Shown here piece by piece: positions 30,132-38,611 of a DNA stretch of 64,000 nt. Within the stretch, counting starts at the first letter, position 1. Every line of letters starts with the position of its first letter. Under the pieces are notes generated by a model that was given only the letters and a program-made list of their open reading frames with translations, ran no database searches and had not been told where the DNA came from. The stretch is taken from the NCBI GenBank assembly GCA_022059125.1, contig JAEUWY010000003.1:55162-119161 (forward strand), read 5' to 3'. The translations under genes and the position numbers were made by a program. This DNA is from Corynespora cassiicola (taxonomy: Eukaryota; Ascomycota; Dothideomycetes; Pleosporales; Corynesporascaceae).

Positions 30132-30193
30132 CTTCTCCAGCGCTTGCCGATGCTGTCTATGATCGTTCGCAGCCCACCATTAACTTTGCCACG

Positions 30194-31939
30194 ATGGACA
30201 AAGCTAGTCAGGTATTGGCGCAAGGCCTTCCTGCTGGCATGCCTATGTCGTATCGTGCTCTAGCAGATTACAGCGATGTCCCTCACGCTACCCTTCATTA
30301 CCGAGCCCGTGGCCGCCGCTCGATAGAAGAGAAAGCCCGGAGCCAACAATACCTCACACCGTGGGAGGAGGAGGCTCTTGTTAAGTTTTTGCTACAGATG
30401 GCCGACCTCGGACGACCCACACGAATCAAGTTCATACCTTTCCTAGCCTTCTGCATCGCCCGCCAACGACCCGAGACAGACCGGCCACCCAAGCCCCCAG
30501 GTAAAAACTGGGCGAAGGCCTTTCAGAAACGCCACCCAGACGTGCAAGCGAGAAGAGTTAAGGCATTAGATTGGAATCGCCACGAGAAAAACACATATTG
30601 GAAGATGTCGCACTGGTTTGAAGTGATTGGGAGGATAGTACAGGACCCAACTATATTAGCGGAGAATATTTACAACATGGACGAGACTGGCGTCATGCTA
30701 TCGAGGCTAAGCTCTGTAAAAGTCCTTGTAGGTAAGGATGACATACGAGACTATAGGGGCGGGCGTGTGAAGCGCACCGTTGTAACAGCGGTTGAATGTA
30801 TCAGCGGCGATGGTAGGTATTTGAATCCGATGATCATCTGGCCGGCTGCCACCCACAGGAGTAACTGGACTACGTTTCACACTCCCGGATGGCAATATGC
30901 ATGTTCCGAATCGGGATATACCGACTCCTATATCAGTTTACAGTGGCTTAAGCGCATATTTGACCCCGAAACCAAGGAACGAGCTAACAACAAGCCCCGA
31001 GTCTTAATCTGCGACGGCCTTGGCACGCATGAAACGTTGGAAATTCTGGAGTTTTGCCTCGCAAATAACATTCTCCTGTGTCGCCTTCCATCTCATACAT
31101 CCCACAAGCTTCAGCCCTGCGATGTCGCTGTGTTTTCCCCACTGAAGGCAGCTTACCGTAGCCAGGTAGAGCGACTGGAGGGAGGAGGCGTCAATACGAT
31201 CGGCAAGGAGCATTTTACCTCGCTATACAAACCTGCAAGGGAAATAGCATTCACTAAAAGGAACATCGCAGCTGGGTGGGCTGCGACTGGCTTGTTTCCA
31301 TTCAACCCGGACAGAGTGCTCCGAGGTGTACCAAAGCCTACTGCTGAACTAACCATCACGACATCTCATGGAGTAGAAGGGGAAGTAGCTTCTTGTTCTC
31401 AAAGCGCAGCGCTGCAAACTCCGATCACTCCCGTGTCAATAGAGGGTCTCGTGTCTTTACAAAATCTCATAGTCAAACAGGATGCCTGTGCCCTTGACGA
31501 GACAAGTAAACACAGTCTACAGAGACACTTGGAAAAATTCACCAAAGCTGCGCAGTTGTCTATTGCCAAAGGTGCCCTTCAGCAGCAACAGATTCGATTC
31601 TTGATGACAATCAACAATGAAGCCAAAGCCAGACGGTCGACCAAATCGATAGTGCTCGGAACAGCAAAAGTCATGGGCTATGAGGAGCTCAAAGAAGCAA
31701 GAGAGAAGCGTGCCAAGAAAGAAGCCGCGAAAGAAGCAAAAGGCAAAGGGAAACGTGGCCGGAAGCGTAAGAGTTCTACGCTAGATACGGATGCAGCGGA
31801 GCCGAAGGTCAAGGCAGCGCGGGCGAGCAAAATGCCAGAACCAACTACATCCTCAATTACGCAGGTGATCGGAGTGCGATTAGAAGAGGGTGATACTACA
31901 AGAAAGCCATGGACAGCCCCAGTGGCGCAGATGTGGTAA
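30194..31939 (+). CDS. DDE transposase of element 2 (pogo/Fot1 type)
   Basis: 581 residues, intronless, ATG at 30194, about 60 bp inside the left TIR. An N-terminal HTH (SYRALADYSDVPHATLHYRA) is followed by a CENP-B-like HTH (KNWAKAFQKRHPDVQARRVK). DDE_1 catalytic motifs are IYNMDETGVM, VLICDGLGTHET and KLQPCDVAVFSPLK. The C-terminus is Lys/Arg-rich (KGKGKRGRKRKSS), a likely nuclear localisation signal, and lacks the CCHC knuckle of the other two transposases. The full-length frame and conserved acids suggest activity. It is clearly a different subfamily from those at 27823 and 42245. Confidence 0.92.
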   Translation: MDKASQVLAQGLPAGMPMSYRALADYSDVPHATLHYRARGRRSIEEKARSQQYLTPWEEEALVKFLLQMADLGRPTRIKFIPFLAFCIARQRPETDRPPKPPGKNWAKAFQKRHPDVQARRVKALDWNRHEKNTYWKMSHWFEVIGRIVQDPTILAENIYNMDETGVMLSRLSSVKVLVGKDDIRDYRGGRVKRTVVTAVECISGDGRYLNPMIIWPAATHRSNWTTFHTPGWQYACSESGYTDSYISLQWLKRIFDPETKERANNKPRVLICDGLGTHETLEILEFCLANNILLCRLPSHTSHKLQPCDVAVFSPLKAAYRSQVERLEGGGVNTIGKEHFTSLYKPAREIAFTKRNIAAGWAATGLFPFNPDRVLRGVPKPTAELTITTSHGVEGEVASCSQSAALQTPITPVSIEGLVSLQNLIVKQDACALDETSKHSLQRHLEKFTKAAQLSIAKGALQQQQIRFLMTINNEAKARRSTKSIVLGTAKVMGYEELKEAREKRAKKEAAKEAKGKGKRGRKRKSSTLDTDAAEPKVKAARASKMPEPTTSSITQVIGVRLEEGDTTRKPWTAPVAQMW

Positions 31940-32763
31940 TGGAGATTGTAGATGGTAGTGTTGTGTTGGCTTGAGGTTGTTTCGCATGAATCACAAACCG
32001 TAACCACACAATAACTTTCAAAAAAACATTTTAAGGTTGTATTTAGCTTAATGAAAGTTGATCTTTGGTTTCCCACTGTGCTGCTTGCTCATGATTAACA
32101 ACCGTATCTACCAAAAGGTCAGTTCTTGTGCTCGTCGCTCCGCTCTTACCATATACATTTTTTTGCTTCGCAGTAACCATTTCTTCGTAATTGTGGCTAC
32201 CTCTAGTTTATTCAAGCTTAGAGTGAGCCGTCTTGCTGGTATGGGGTGGCGAACTGGAAATAGTGAAAATCACTGCGAATATCTTTCTTTACACAGCAGA
32301 AATCCTACATTATTAAGTCATAGGCACTTCATTATTCCTTTAAGCCCCTATTTATATCTTTTCTAAGGATTCCATGTGTACAGTTTACAGTCCTCTCAGC
32401 TCTTTCTGATCTTGGCTTGACGTCACCCACATCTTATCTCGTGATTTACGCTCAAAATTAGGTATCAAAATCACGAAGACCTTTAGTATTGCCCTGCTGC
32501 CACCATTCGAAGTTTTTGTAGTACACTTGAAAATCAGTAGATTTACAACCGGATGTAAATGCACATTCACGGAACATATGGATGATGCTTAGAAGTCAGG
32601 TGATCCTGCTATATATAGCGAGAGCTGGGCGTACAGTGGCAGCCACGTGATGTCAGCTTGCCCAAGCTCAGCCACAATGTATCAGAAACCTCAGCTAGGC
32701 CAACGTTACCACTTCCAACCATTTGTGTAGTCAACGGCCGCTTGACCGTTGAGCTGCTTGGTC
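31940..32763. other. Spacer between transposase and NLR-like gene
   Basis: No open frame with support. It contains the presumed 3' end of the transposase transcript and the promoter of the NLR-like gene. AT-rich words (CTATATATAGCG near 32610) occur here. Confidence 0.5.
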
Positions 32764-32771
32764 TATATAAG
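32764..32771 (+). promoter_or_regulatory. TATA box candidate for the NLR-like gene
   Basis: TATATAAG lies 59 bp upstream of the chosen ATG at 32830. It argues that the in-frame extension upstream of 32830, which starts without an ATG in good context, is 5' leader and not protein. Confidence 0.45.
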
Positions 32772-32829
32772 CATCCTTACGTCTCCTCTTTCGCAGCCTT
32801 CAATCCAGCGGCTGGCTGGTTTCTTCTCC

Positions 32830-35800
32830 ATGCGTTTATTGCAGTTTGACGATAACGGCGAGTTCAGCCTTATTGAGCGGCTAGGCAATGACATCCCGCG
32901 CTACGCAATTCTATCGCACACATGGGGTCAAGATGAAGAGGAAGTCACTTTTCGAGGCCTCATGAACGACAGAGACAAAAGCAAAGCTGGTTACCAAAAA
33001 CTTCGCTTTTGTGGAGCGCAGGCTGCAAGGGACGGTCTCAAGTATTTCTGGGTAGACACCTGCTGCATCGACAAGTCAAGCAGTGCAGAGTTGTCTGAAG
33101 CGATTAACTCAATGTTCAGCTGGTACAAGAATGCGGATAGATGCTACGTGTATCTATCGGACGTTTCTCGTAGTTCATCCGATAGGAATGACGAAGCCAC
33201 ACAGAGATGGAAGCCAGGGTTTAGGAAAAGCAGATGGTTTACCCGAGGATGGACCCTTCAAGAGCTTATAGCGCCAGCATCGGTCGAGTTTTTTTCTAGA
33301 GAGGGAATATGCCTTGGCAGCAAGGACTCAATGGAGCAAACCATCCATGAGATCACAGGAATCGCCATCGATGCTCTTCGAGGAAGGCCATTGTCTCAGT
33401 TCAGTACAAACGAAAGACTGCTGTGGGCACAACATCGTATCACAAAACGAGAAGAAGATGCTGTATATTGTCAGCTGGGCTTGTTTGATGTCCAAATGCC
33501 ACTCTTGTACGGAGAAGGGCGAGGGAAAGCAGAAAAACGGCTTCATAGGGAGATCAAAGAAAGTTCAGGTACTATGCTTCTGAGTCAAGAGCAGAAACAG
33601 AAGCTATTGGACTCATTAAGGTTTGACCAGATCGACGCACGCCACACGACCATCAAGAACGCGCACGCTAGGACATGCAAGTGGTTGCTGCGCAAGTCTG
33701 AGTATATTGACTGGCTCGACAAGACTAAGCTGAGTAAGCATCACGGATTTTTATGGATTAAGGGCAAGCCAGGAACAGGAAAATCTACACTGATGAAGTT
33801 TGCTCTCGCCAGTGCCCGGAAGAGAATGAAAGACTGGGTCGTAGTCTCCTTCTTCTTCAACGCGCGAGGAGAGGATATCGAGAAATCTACAATGGGAACA
33901 TATCGGTCGTTGCTGCTGCAGCTTCTCGAACAGCTTCCCGCCCTCCAGAGCGTCTTCGAATCGGCTGGCTTTTCAACGCTAAGCGCTAGCACAGGACACA
34001 AATGGAGCATCGAATCACTCAAGACGCTTCTCGAACACGCCATACAAGGCTTAGGGAATTCTTCGGTGGTTTGCTTCATCGATGCTCTAGATGAGTGCGA
34101 AGAAGATCAGATACGCGATATGGTCTCGTTCTTCGAGCGGATTGGCGAGCTCGCTACATCATCTGGCATTCGGTTCCAAGTCTGCTTCTCCAGTAGGCAT
34201 TACCCCCACATCACCATCCGCAAAGGGATAGATCTGGTGCTGGAGGGTCAAGAAGGGCATACGCAAGACATCGTCAGCTACCTCGAGTCTGAGTTAAAGA
34301 TTGGAAAGACTAAAGTCGCACAGCAGGTCCGAGATGAAGTTCAAGAAAAAGCGGCAGGGGTCTTCATGTGGGTAGTGCTTGTCACAGACATCTTGAACAA
34401 AGAGCACGACCGCGGTCGGATGTTTGCACTTCGGCAAAGGCTGAAAGAAATCCCGAGAGATCTGCATGAGCTGTTTCGCGATATCTTAACACGTGATTCG
34501 GAACGTACGGACGAGCTTGTGCTCTGCATCCAATGGGTGCTTTTTGCCAAGCAGCCGCTAAGCCCCGAACAGTTGTACTTCGCCATTCTTTCCGGAATCC
34601 GACCAGATGAAATGTCAAAACACGACCCTGAAGAAAACACAAGCGAAGCAATCAAGAGGTTCATACTGGATTCATCGAAGGGGCTCGCCGAGACTACTAC
34701 GTCTAAGGCTCCGAAAGTCCAGTTCATTCACGAGTCGGTTCGGGACTTCCTTCTGAAAGAAGACGGTCTGAGCAGTATCTGGCCTGATCTCAGGAGCAAT
34801 TTTCTGGGCCAAAGCCACGAGCAGCTGAAGCAGTGTTGCCTGAACTACATGAGCATAGACATTTTCACTCTTCTAAAGGTCCCCGAGATTCTTTCGAAAG
34901 CTTCGTCGCCACAAGCTGCGGACTTACGCAAGTCAGCTGCCGATTCCTTTCCCTTCCTGGAGTATGCTACACATCATGTTTTGTACCATGCAAATGCGGC
35001 ACAAGGAACTGGCATTTCCCAGACACCATTCCTGGATAATTTCCAGCTGCCTCGCTGGGTTAAGCTTGACAACCTGCTTCAAAAGCATGAAATACGTAGG
35101 CATTCAGCCAGTGTAAGCCTTCTATATCTACTGGGAGAATACAATCTGGCAAACCTCATTGGAATCCACCAATCTATCGCATCCTGTGTTGAATCGGAAA
35201 ATGAGCGTTATGGATGCCCTCTGTTTTCAGCGATGGCGACTAACAGCAAAAACACTGTCAGGATTTTTATGAATCACATGGTGATAGATCATACTCCTGG
35301 AAAAAATGGGCTTAGACTGGACGCCGAGGACCATTACGAAGAATGTGACCAAACGAGTATTGGATTCAATTTCCAGTTTTCCAAAAGCAAGACTGTGTTT
35401 TCATATTCATTAGAATTTGGATATGAGAGAGTAGTTTCGTTTCTTATAGCAGCAGGCAAATTCGACGCCAACTCGAAGGACAACTACGCGCGGACGCCGC
35501 TTTCGTGGGCGGCACAGTACGGACACGAGGCGATAGTCAGGATGCTGCTCGACACAGGCAAAGTCGACGTCGACTCGAAAGACAGCTACGGGCAGACACC
35601 GCTTTCGCTGGCGGCACAGTACGAACACGAGGCGGTGGTCAAGATGCTGCTCGACACAAGCAAGGTCGACGTCGACTCGAAGGACAACAGCGGGCGGACG
35701 CCGCTTTCACTCGCGGCACAGAACGGAAGCGAGGCGATAGCCAAGCTGCTACTCGACACAGGCAAGGTCGACGTCGACTCGAAGGACAACAGCGGGCGGA

Positions 35801-37059
35801 CGCCGCTTTCACTCGCGGCACAGAACGGAAGCGAGGCGATAGCCAAGCTGCTACTCGACACAGGCAAGGTCGACGTCGACTCGAAGGACAACAGCGGGCG
35901 GACGCCGCTTTCACTCGCGGCACAGAACGGAAGCGAGGCGATAGTCAGGCTGCTACTTGACACGGGTAAGGTCGACGTCGACTCGAAGAGCATCTACGGG
36001 CAGAAGCTGCTTTCGTGGGCGGCACAGAACGGGAACGAGGCGATAGTCAGGATGCTACTCGACACAGGCAAAGTCGACATCGACTCGAAGGACGGCATCG
36101 GGCGGACGCCTCTTTCGCTGGCGGCACAGAACGGAAGCGAGGCGATAGTCAGGATGCTACTCGACACAGGCAAGGCCGACGTCGACTCGAAGGACAGCTA
36201 CGGGCAGACGCTGCTTTTACTGGCGGCACAGAACGGGAACAAGGCGATAGTCAGGATGCTACTCGACACAGGCAAAGTCGACGTCGACTCGAAGGACGGC
36301 ATCGGGCAGGCACCGCTTTCGCTGGCGGCACAAAACGGGAACAAGGCGATAGTCAGGCTACTACTCGAAACGGGTAAGGTCGACGTCGACTCGAAAGACA
36401 ACAGCGGGCGGACGCCGCTTTCACTCGCGGCACAGAACGGAAGCGAGGCGATAGTCAGGCTGCTACTTGACACAGGCAAAGTCGACGTCGACTCGAAGGA
36501 CAACTACTGGCGGACGCCACTTTCACTCGCGGCACAGAACGGAAGCGAGGCGATAGTCAGGCTGCTACTTGACACGGGTAAGGTCGACGTCGACTCGAAG
36601 AACATCTACGGGCAGAAGCTGCTTTCGTGGGCGGCACAGAACGGGAACAAGGCGATAGTCAGGCTACTACTCGAAACGGGCAAGGTCGACGTCGACTCGA
36701 AAGACAACAGCGGGCGGACGCCGCTTTCGCTGGCGGCACAGAACGGAAGCGAGGAGGTGGTCAAGATGCTGCTCGACATAGGCAAGGTCGAAGTCGACTC
36801 GAAGGATAGCTGCGGGCGAACGCCGCTTTGGTGGGCATTACTAAACAGACGTGAAGCGATAGTCAAGACGCTGCTTGACACAGGCAAGGTCGATGTCGAC
36901 TCGAAAGACAGCAGCGGACAAACGCCGCTTTCGTGGGCGGCATCGAACGGGGGCGAGGCGGTAATCAAGCTCCTCCGATCATACGTCAATCCTTCCCAGT
37001 GGCCAGGTCGTGTTCTTTCTATTTCGAATGATTCGCAGATGCAAACAACGTTGTTCTAG
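32830..37059 (+). CDS. HET-NACHT-ankyrin NLR-like protein
   Basis: 1409 residues, intronless. ATG chosen at 32830 (MRLLQFDDNGEFSLIERLG) because the HET-domain hallmark sequence follows at once and a TATA box lies 59 bp upstream. A HET domain covers ~1-190 (ILSHTWGQDEEEVTF, then FWVDTCCIDKSSSAELSEAI). The NACHT NTPase has Walker A GKPGTGKST (~312-320) and Walker B VVCFIDALDE (~412-421). A helical linker (~600-860) precedes about 15 ankyrin repeats of 34 residues (~870-1385). The repeats are nearly identical to each other (consensus core GRTPLSLAAQNGSEAIVRLL). Fungal proteins of this architecture act as intracellular recognition receptors in vegetative incompatibility, with the HET domain triggering cell death and repeats reading ligands. 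All key motifs are intact. It sits inside the TIRs of element 2, the oddest feature of the window. Confidence 0.95.
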   Translation: MRLLQFDDNGEFSLIERLGNDIPRYAILSHTWGQDEEEVTFRGLMNDRDKSKAGYQKLRFCGAQAARDGLKYFWVDTCCIDKSSSAELSEAINSMFSWYKNADRCYVYLSDVSRSSSDRNDEATQRWKPGFRKSRWFTRGWTLQELIAPASVEFFSREGICLGSKDSMEQTIHEITGIAIDALRGRPLSQFSTNERLLWAQHRITKREEDAVYCQLGLFDVQMPLLYGEGRGKAEKRLHREIKESSGTMLLSQEQKQKLLDSLRFDQIDARHTTIKNAHARTCKWLLRKSEYIDWLDKTKLSKHHGFLWIKGKPGTGKSTLMKFALASARKRMKDWVVVSFFFNARGEDIEKSTMGTYRSLLLQLLEQLPALQSVFESAGFSTLSASTGHKWSIESLKTLLEHAIQGLGNSSVVCFIDALDECEEDQIRDMVSFFERIGELATSSGIRFQVCFSSRHYPHITIRKGIDLVLEGQEGHTQDIVSYLESELKIGKTKVAQQVRDEVQEKAAGVFMWVVLVTDILNKEHDRGRMFALRQRLKEIPRDLHELFRDILTRDSERTDELVLCIQWVLFAKQPLSPEQLYFAILSGIRPDEMSKHDPEENTSEAIKRFILDSSKGLAETTTSKAPKVQFIHESVRDFLLKEDGLSSIWPDLRSNFLGQSHEQLKQCCLNYMSIDIFTLLKVPEILSKASSPQAADLRKSAADSFPFLEYATHHVLYHANAAQGTGISQTPFLDNFQLPRWVKLDNLLQKHEIRRHSASVSLLYLLGEYNLANLIGIHQSIASCVESENERYGCPLFSAMATNSKNTVRIFMNHMVIDHTPGKNGLRLDAEDHYEECDQTSIGFNFQFSKSKTVFSYSLEFGYERVVSFLIAAGKFDANSKDNYARTPLSWAAQYGHEAIVRMLLDTGKVDVDSKDSYGQTPLSLAAQYEHEAVVKMLLDTSKVDVDSKDNSGRTPLSLAAQNGSEAIAKLLLDTGKVDVDSKDNSGRTPLSLAAQNGSEAIAKLLLDTGKVDVDSKDNSGRTPLSLAAQNGSEAIVRLLLDTGKVDVDSKSIYGQKLLSWAAQNGNEAIVRMLLDTGKVDIDSKDGIGRTPLSLAAQNGSEAIVRMLLDTGKADVDSKDSYGQTLLLLAAQNGNKAIVRMLLDTGKVDVDSKDGIGQAPLSLAAQNGNKAIVRLLLETGKVDVDSKDNSGRTPLSLAAQNGSEAIVRLLLDTGKVDVDSKDNYWRTPLSLAAQNGSEAIVRLLLDTGKVDVDSKNIYGQKLLSWAAQNGNKAIVRLLLETGKVDVDSKDNSGRTPLSLAAQNGSEEVVKMLLDIGKVEVDSKDSCGRTPLWWALLNRREAIVKTLLDTGKVDVDSKDSSGQTPLSWAASNGGEAVIKLLRSYVNPSQWPGRVLSISNDSQMQTTLF
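35440..36990 (+). repeat. ~15 near-identical 102-bp ankyrin-coding repeats
   Basis: Tandem 102-bp units (34 codons), each starting near GGGCGGACGCCGCTTTC and ending near GTCGACGTCGACTCGAAG. Several neighbouring units are almost base-identical, for example the three beginning at about 35690, 35792 and 35894. Variation concentrates on a few codons (Asn/Tyr/Gly/Ser after SKD; NGSE/NGNK/NGNE; RLL/RML/KLL). The repeat DNA is also open in another plus frame and on the minus strand, producing shadow ORFs. Confidence 0.95.
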
Positions 37060-37225
37060 TCCATTAACCATATTGCGGGCCAATAGAAGAAAGGCATAGA
37101 ACTGATTACCATTAATAAAACACATGACAGTTTTACTATACATGAGAAGTGATAACAACGTAGGGGTGCACTTTGTACAGAAGGCCCCGTTCCAACATAA
37201 TAGTGGAGGCAGGCGCTGAAGAGTA

Positions 37226-37797
37226 AAGGACAGGTGGGAGAAGCGGCGAAGCTCACCACGTGATCGTTGACACTTCGAGAGACCCGCTGCCCTGCGCCAC
37301 AGCTATTTTGGGAGTACCGGTGATGGCCGCTGTGCAATAGAATACAGTAAACTACACACGCGCTAATGCAGCTTGCTGCACATCAAGGCACGCTAGAGCG
37401 GGGTCGCCACATGGGCCGCTTTTCTCCATCTTCTCTTTTGACCGGAGAAACTCTCGGAATGCCTCCTTTCTGGCTTGGAGCAATCTATAAAGGACTGGGG
37501 CGGTCTTCCTTGATTTTACTTCATTTCTAGCCCTCCGAGCTTTTCAGTGATTTTCAGGGTCGCGAATGGACAAGGGGGTATTGCTGATGAGTCGATTGGC
37601 GGCGTCGACGAAGCAGTCAACAGCACCGCCAACATGGCGATAGTCTTCGCCGGAGGATGATGCATAGAGAGAAAATCAGTTGTAGAACGTTAATAAACAA
37701 GCTGAAGATTTATTGACATTCAGACGAGAGACGCCGAGGGTCCGGAGTGCGAAGCTGTCGCGGCACGGGGTCTGTCGCGCAACGGAGGGATGGACGT
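37226..37797 (-). repeat. Right long TIR of element 2
   Basis: Inverse partner of 29559-30131. It starts 167 bp after the NLR-like stop codon. Several short open frames read across it but have mirror-image counterparts in the left copy and are not genes. Confidence 0.93.
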
Positions 37798-38019
37798 TAC
37801 CATCCCACGCACTTCAGACAGACCCTAGTCCATGGAGGATATAAGTATAGTGCGGTAGTTATCTATAACAATCAACTCAGTCTTCATTCTTCTTCCCCAC
37901 ATATACTCTAGATATAATTCTAAAGTTAAGAACAGATAAAATCGTCGCATATTAGATAAATAACTATACACTAGTGGAAAAAGAAGTTACAGTATCTTTT
38001 CTACAAAACTGTCCCATTA

Positions 38020-38578
38020 ACGTGCATCGCCCTTAAGCGAGAAACGCCCCTCAGCGAGATGAATCCAGCTTCAACCCAAACCAACCCTCACCACATTCGC
38101 TTATGGGCTTGCAGCATGTATGCTGATATTTCCCAAGTCTGTCTTTGTCACTCTGTATCCTGTGATAATTAAAATACGGTGTTTGTGGTCGAAACGACAG
38201 TCTTGTCGCACGCTGCGCAAGGAGCCACTTTACTCTCCACCCCTGCTCAGTCACCATTTGCCTCGTTCTTTGCAATCTGCAACTGCTATAGCGATAGATA
38301 CAACCGAATAGCACATTGTCCCTGGTTTTCAAGATGCTTGAGCCTGAAAAACATATACTCCGAGCTTATCTCCGTGTAAACTGGACTTCCGCTTGGCGTC
38401 ACAGCTCGACCACAACCATCATATTTTTCCTGCTTCAACATAGTATAAGAAGCAGAAGTGTCTGAAGCATGGATTTACTGCAATTAAGGACCTCTAGAAG
38501 TGTGTGGGGAAGTGTGAAGTGCCTGTCGAGTTGGCCCATCTCGCTGAGGGGCGTTTCTCGCTTACGGGCGATGCACGT
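38020..38578. mobile_element. 559-bp non-autonomous TIR element (MITE-like)
   Basis: A 42-bp TIR with a single mismatch runs 38020-38061 and 38537-38578, starts ACGTGCATCGCCC and is flanked by TA on both sides. The TIR holds repeated AGCGAGA-type words as in the other elements. The interior has no transposase. Short open frames (38120-38379 plus, 38332-38051 minus) have no family content. It could be mobilised by one of the neighbouring transposases; similarity of AAGCGAG words points to element 3. Confidence 0.88.
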
Positions 38579-38611
38579 TACACCATGCGTCTGACGACTC
38601 AGGGATAGACC

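Larger units (their letters stand above)
29559..37797 (+). mobile_element. 8.24-kb TIR transposon carrying a HET-NACHT-ankyrin gene (element 2)
   Basis: Long terminal inverted repeats of ~572 bp (29559-30131 and 37226-37797) differ at only about three positions. Both ends begin ACGT, and TA lies immediately outside each end (29557-29558, 37798-37799). Inside are a pogo-type transposase (30194-31939) and a complete NLR-like gene (32830-37059), both in the same direction. There is no second set of TIRs around the NLR-like gene, so both genes appear to belong to one unit. The left end lies only 7 bp (plus TA dinucleotides) from element 1. The cargo interpretation is inference from the boundaries. 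Finding the same unit, or an empty site, elsewhere would prove it. Confidence 0.88.

Noticed and set aside
35505..36503. Plus- and minus-strand ORFs inside the ankyrin repeats
   Set aside because: Periodic shadows of the 102-bp repeats in other frames. The HET-NACHT-ankyrin frame explains the DNA.
29559..37797. Long inverted repeat as an assembly or chimeric artefact
   Set aside because: TA target duplications, ACGT ends, three scattered mismatches and a transposase gene fit a real transposon better. Long-read confirmation would still be useful.
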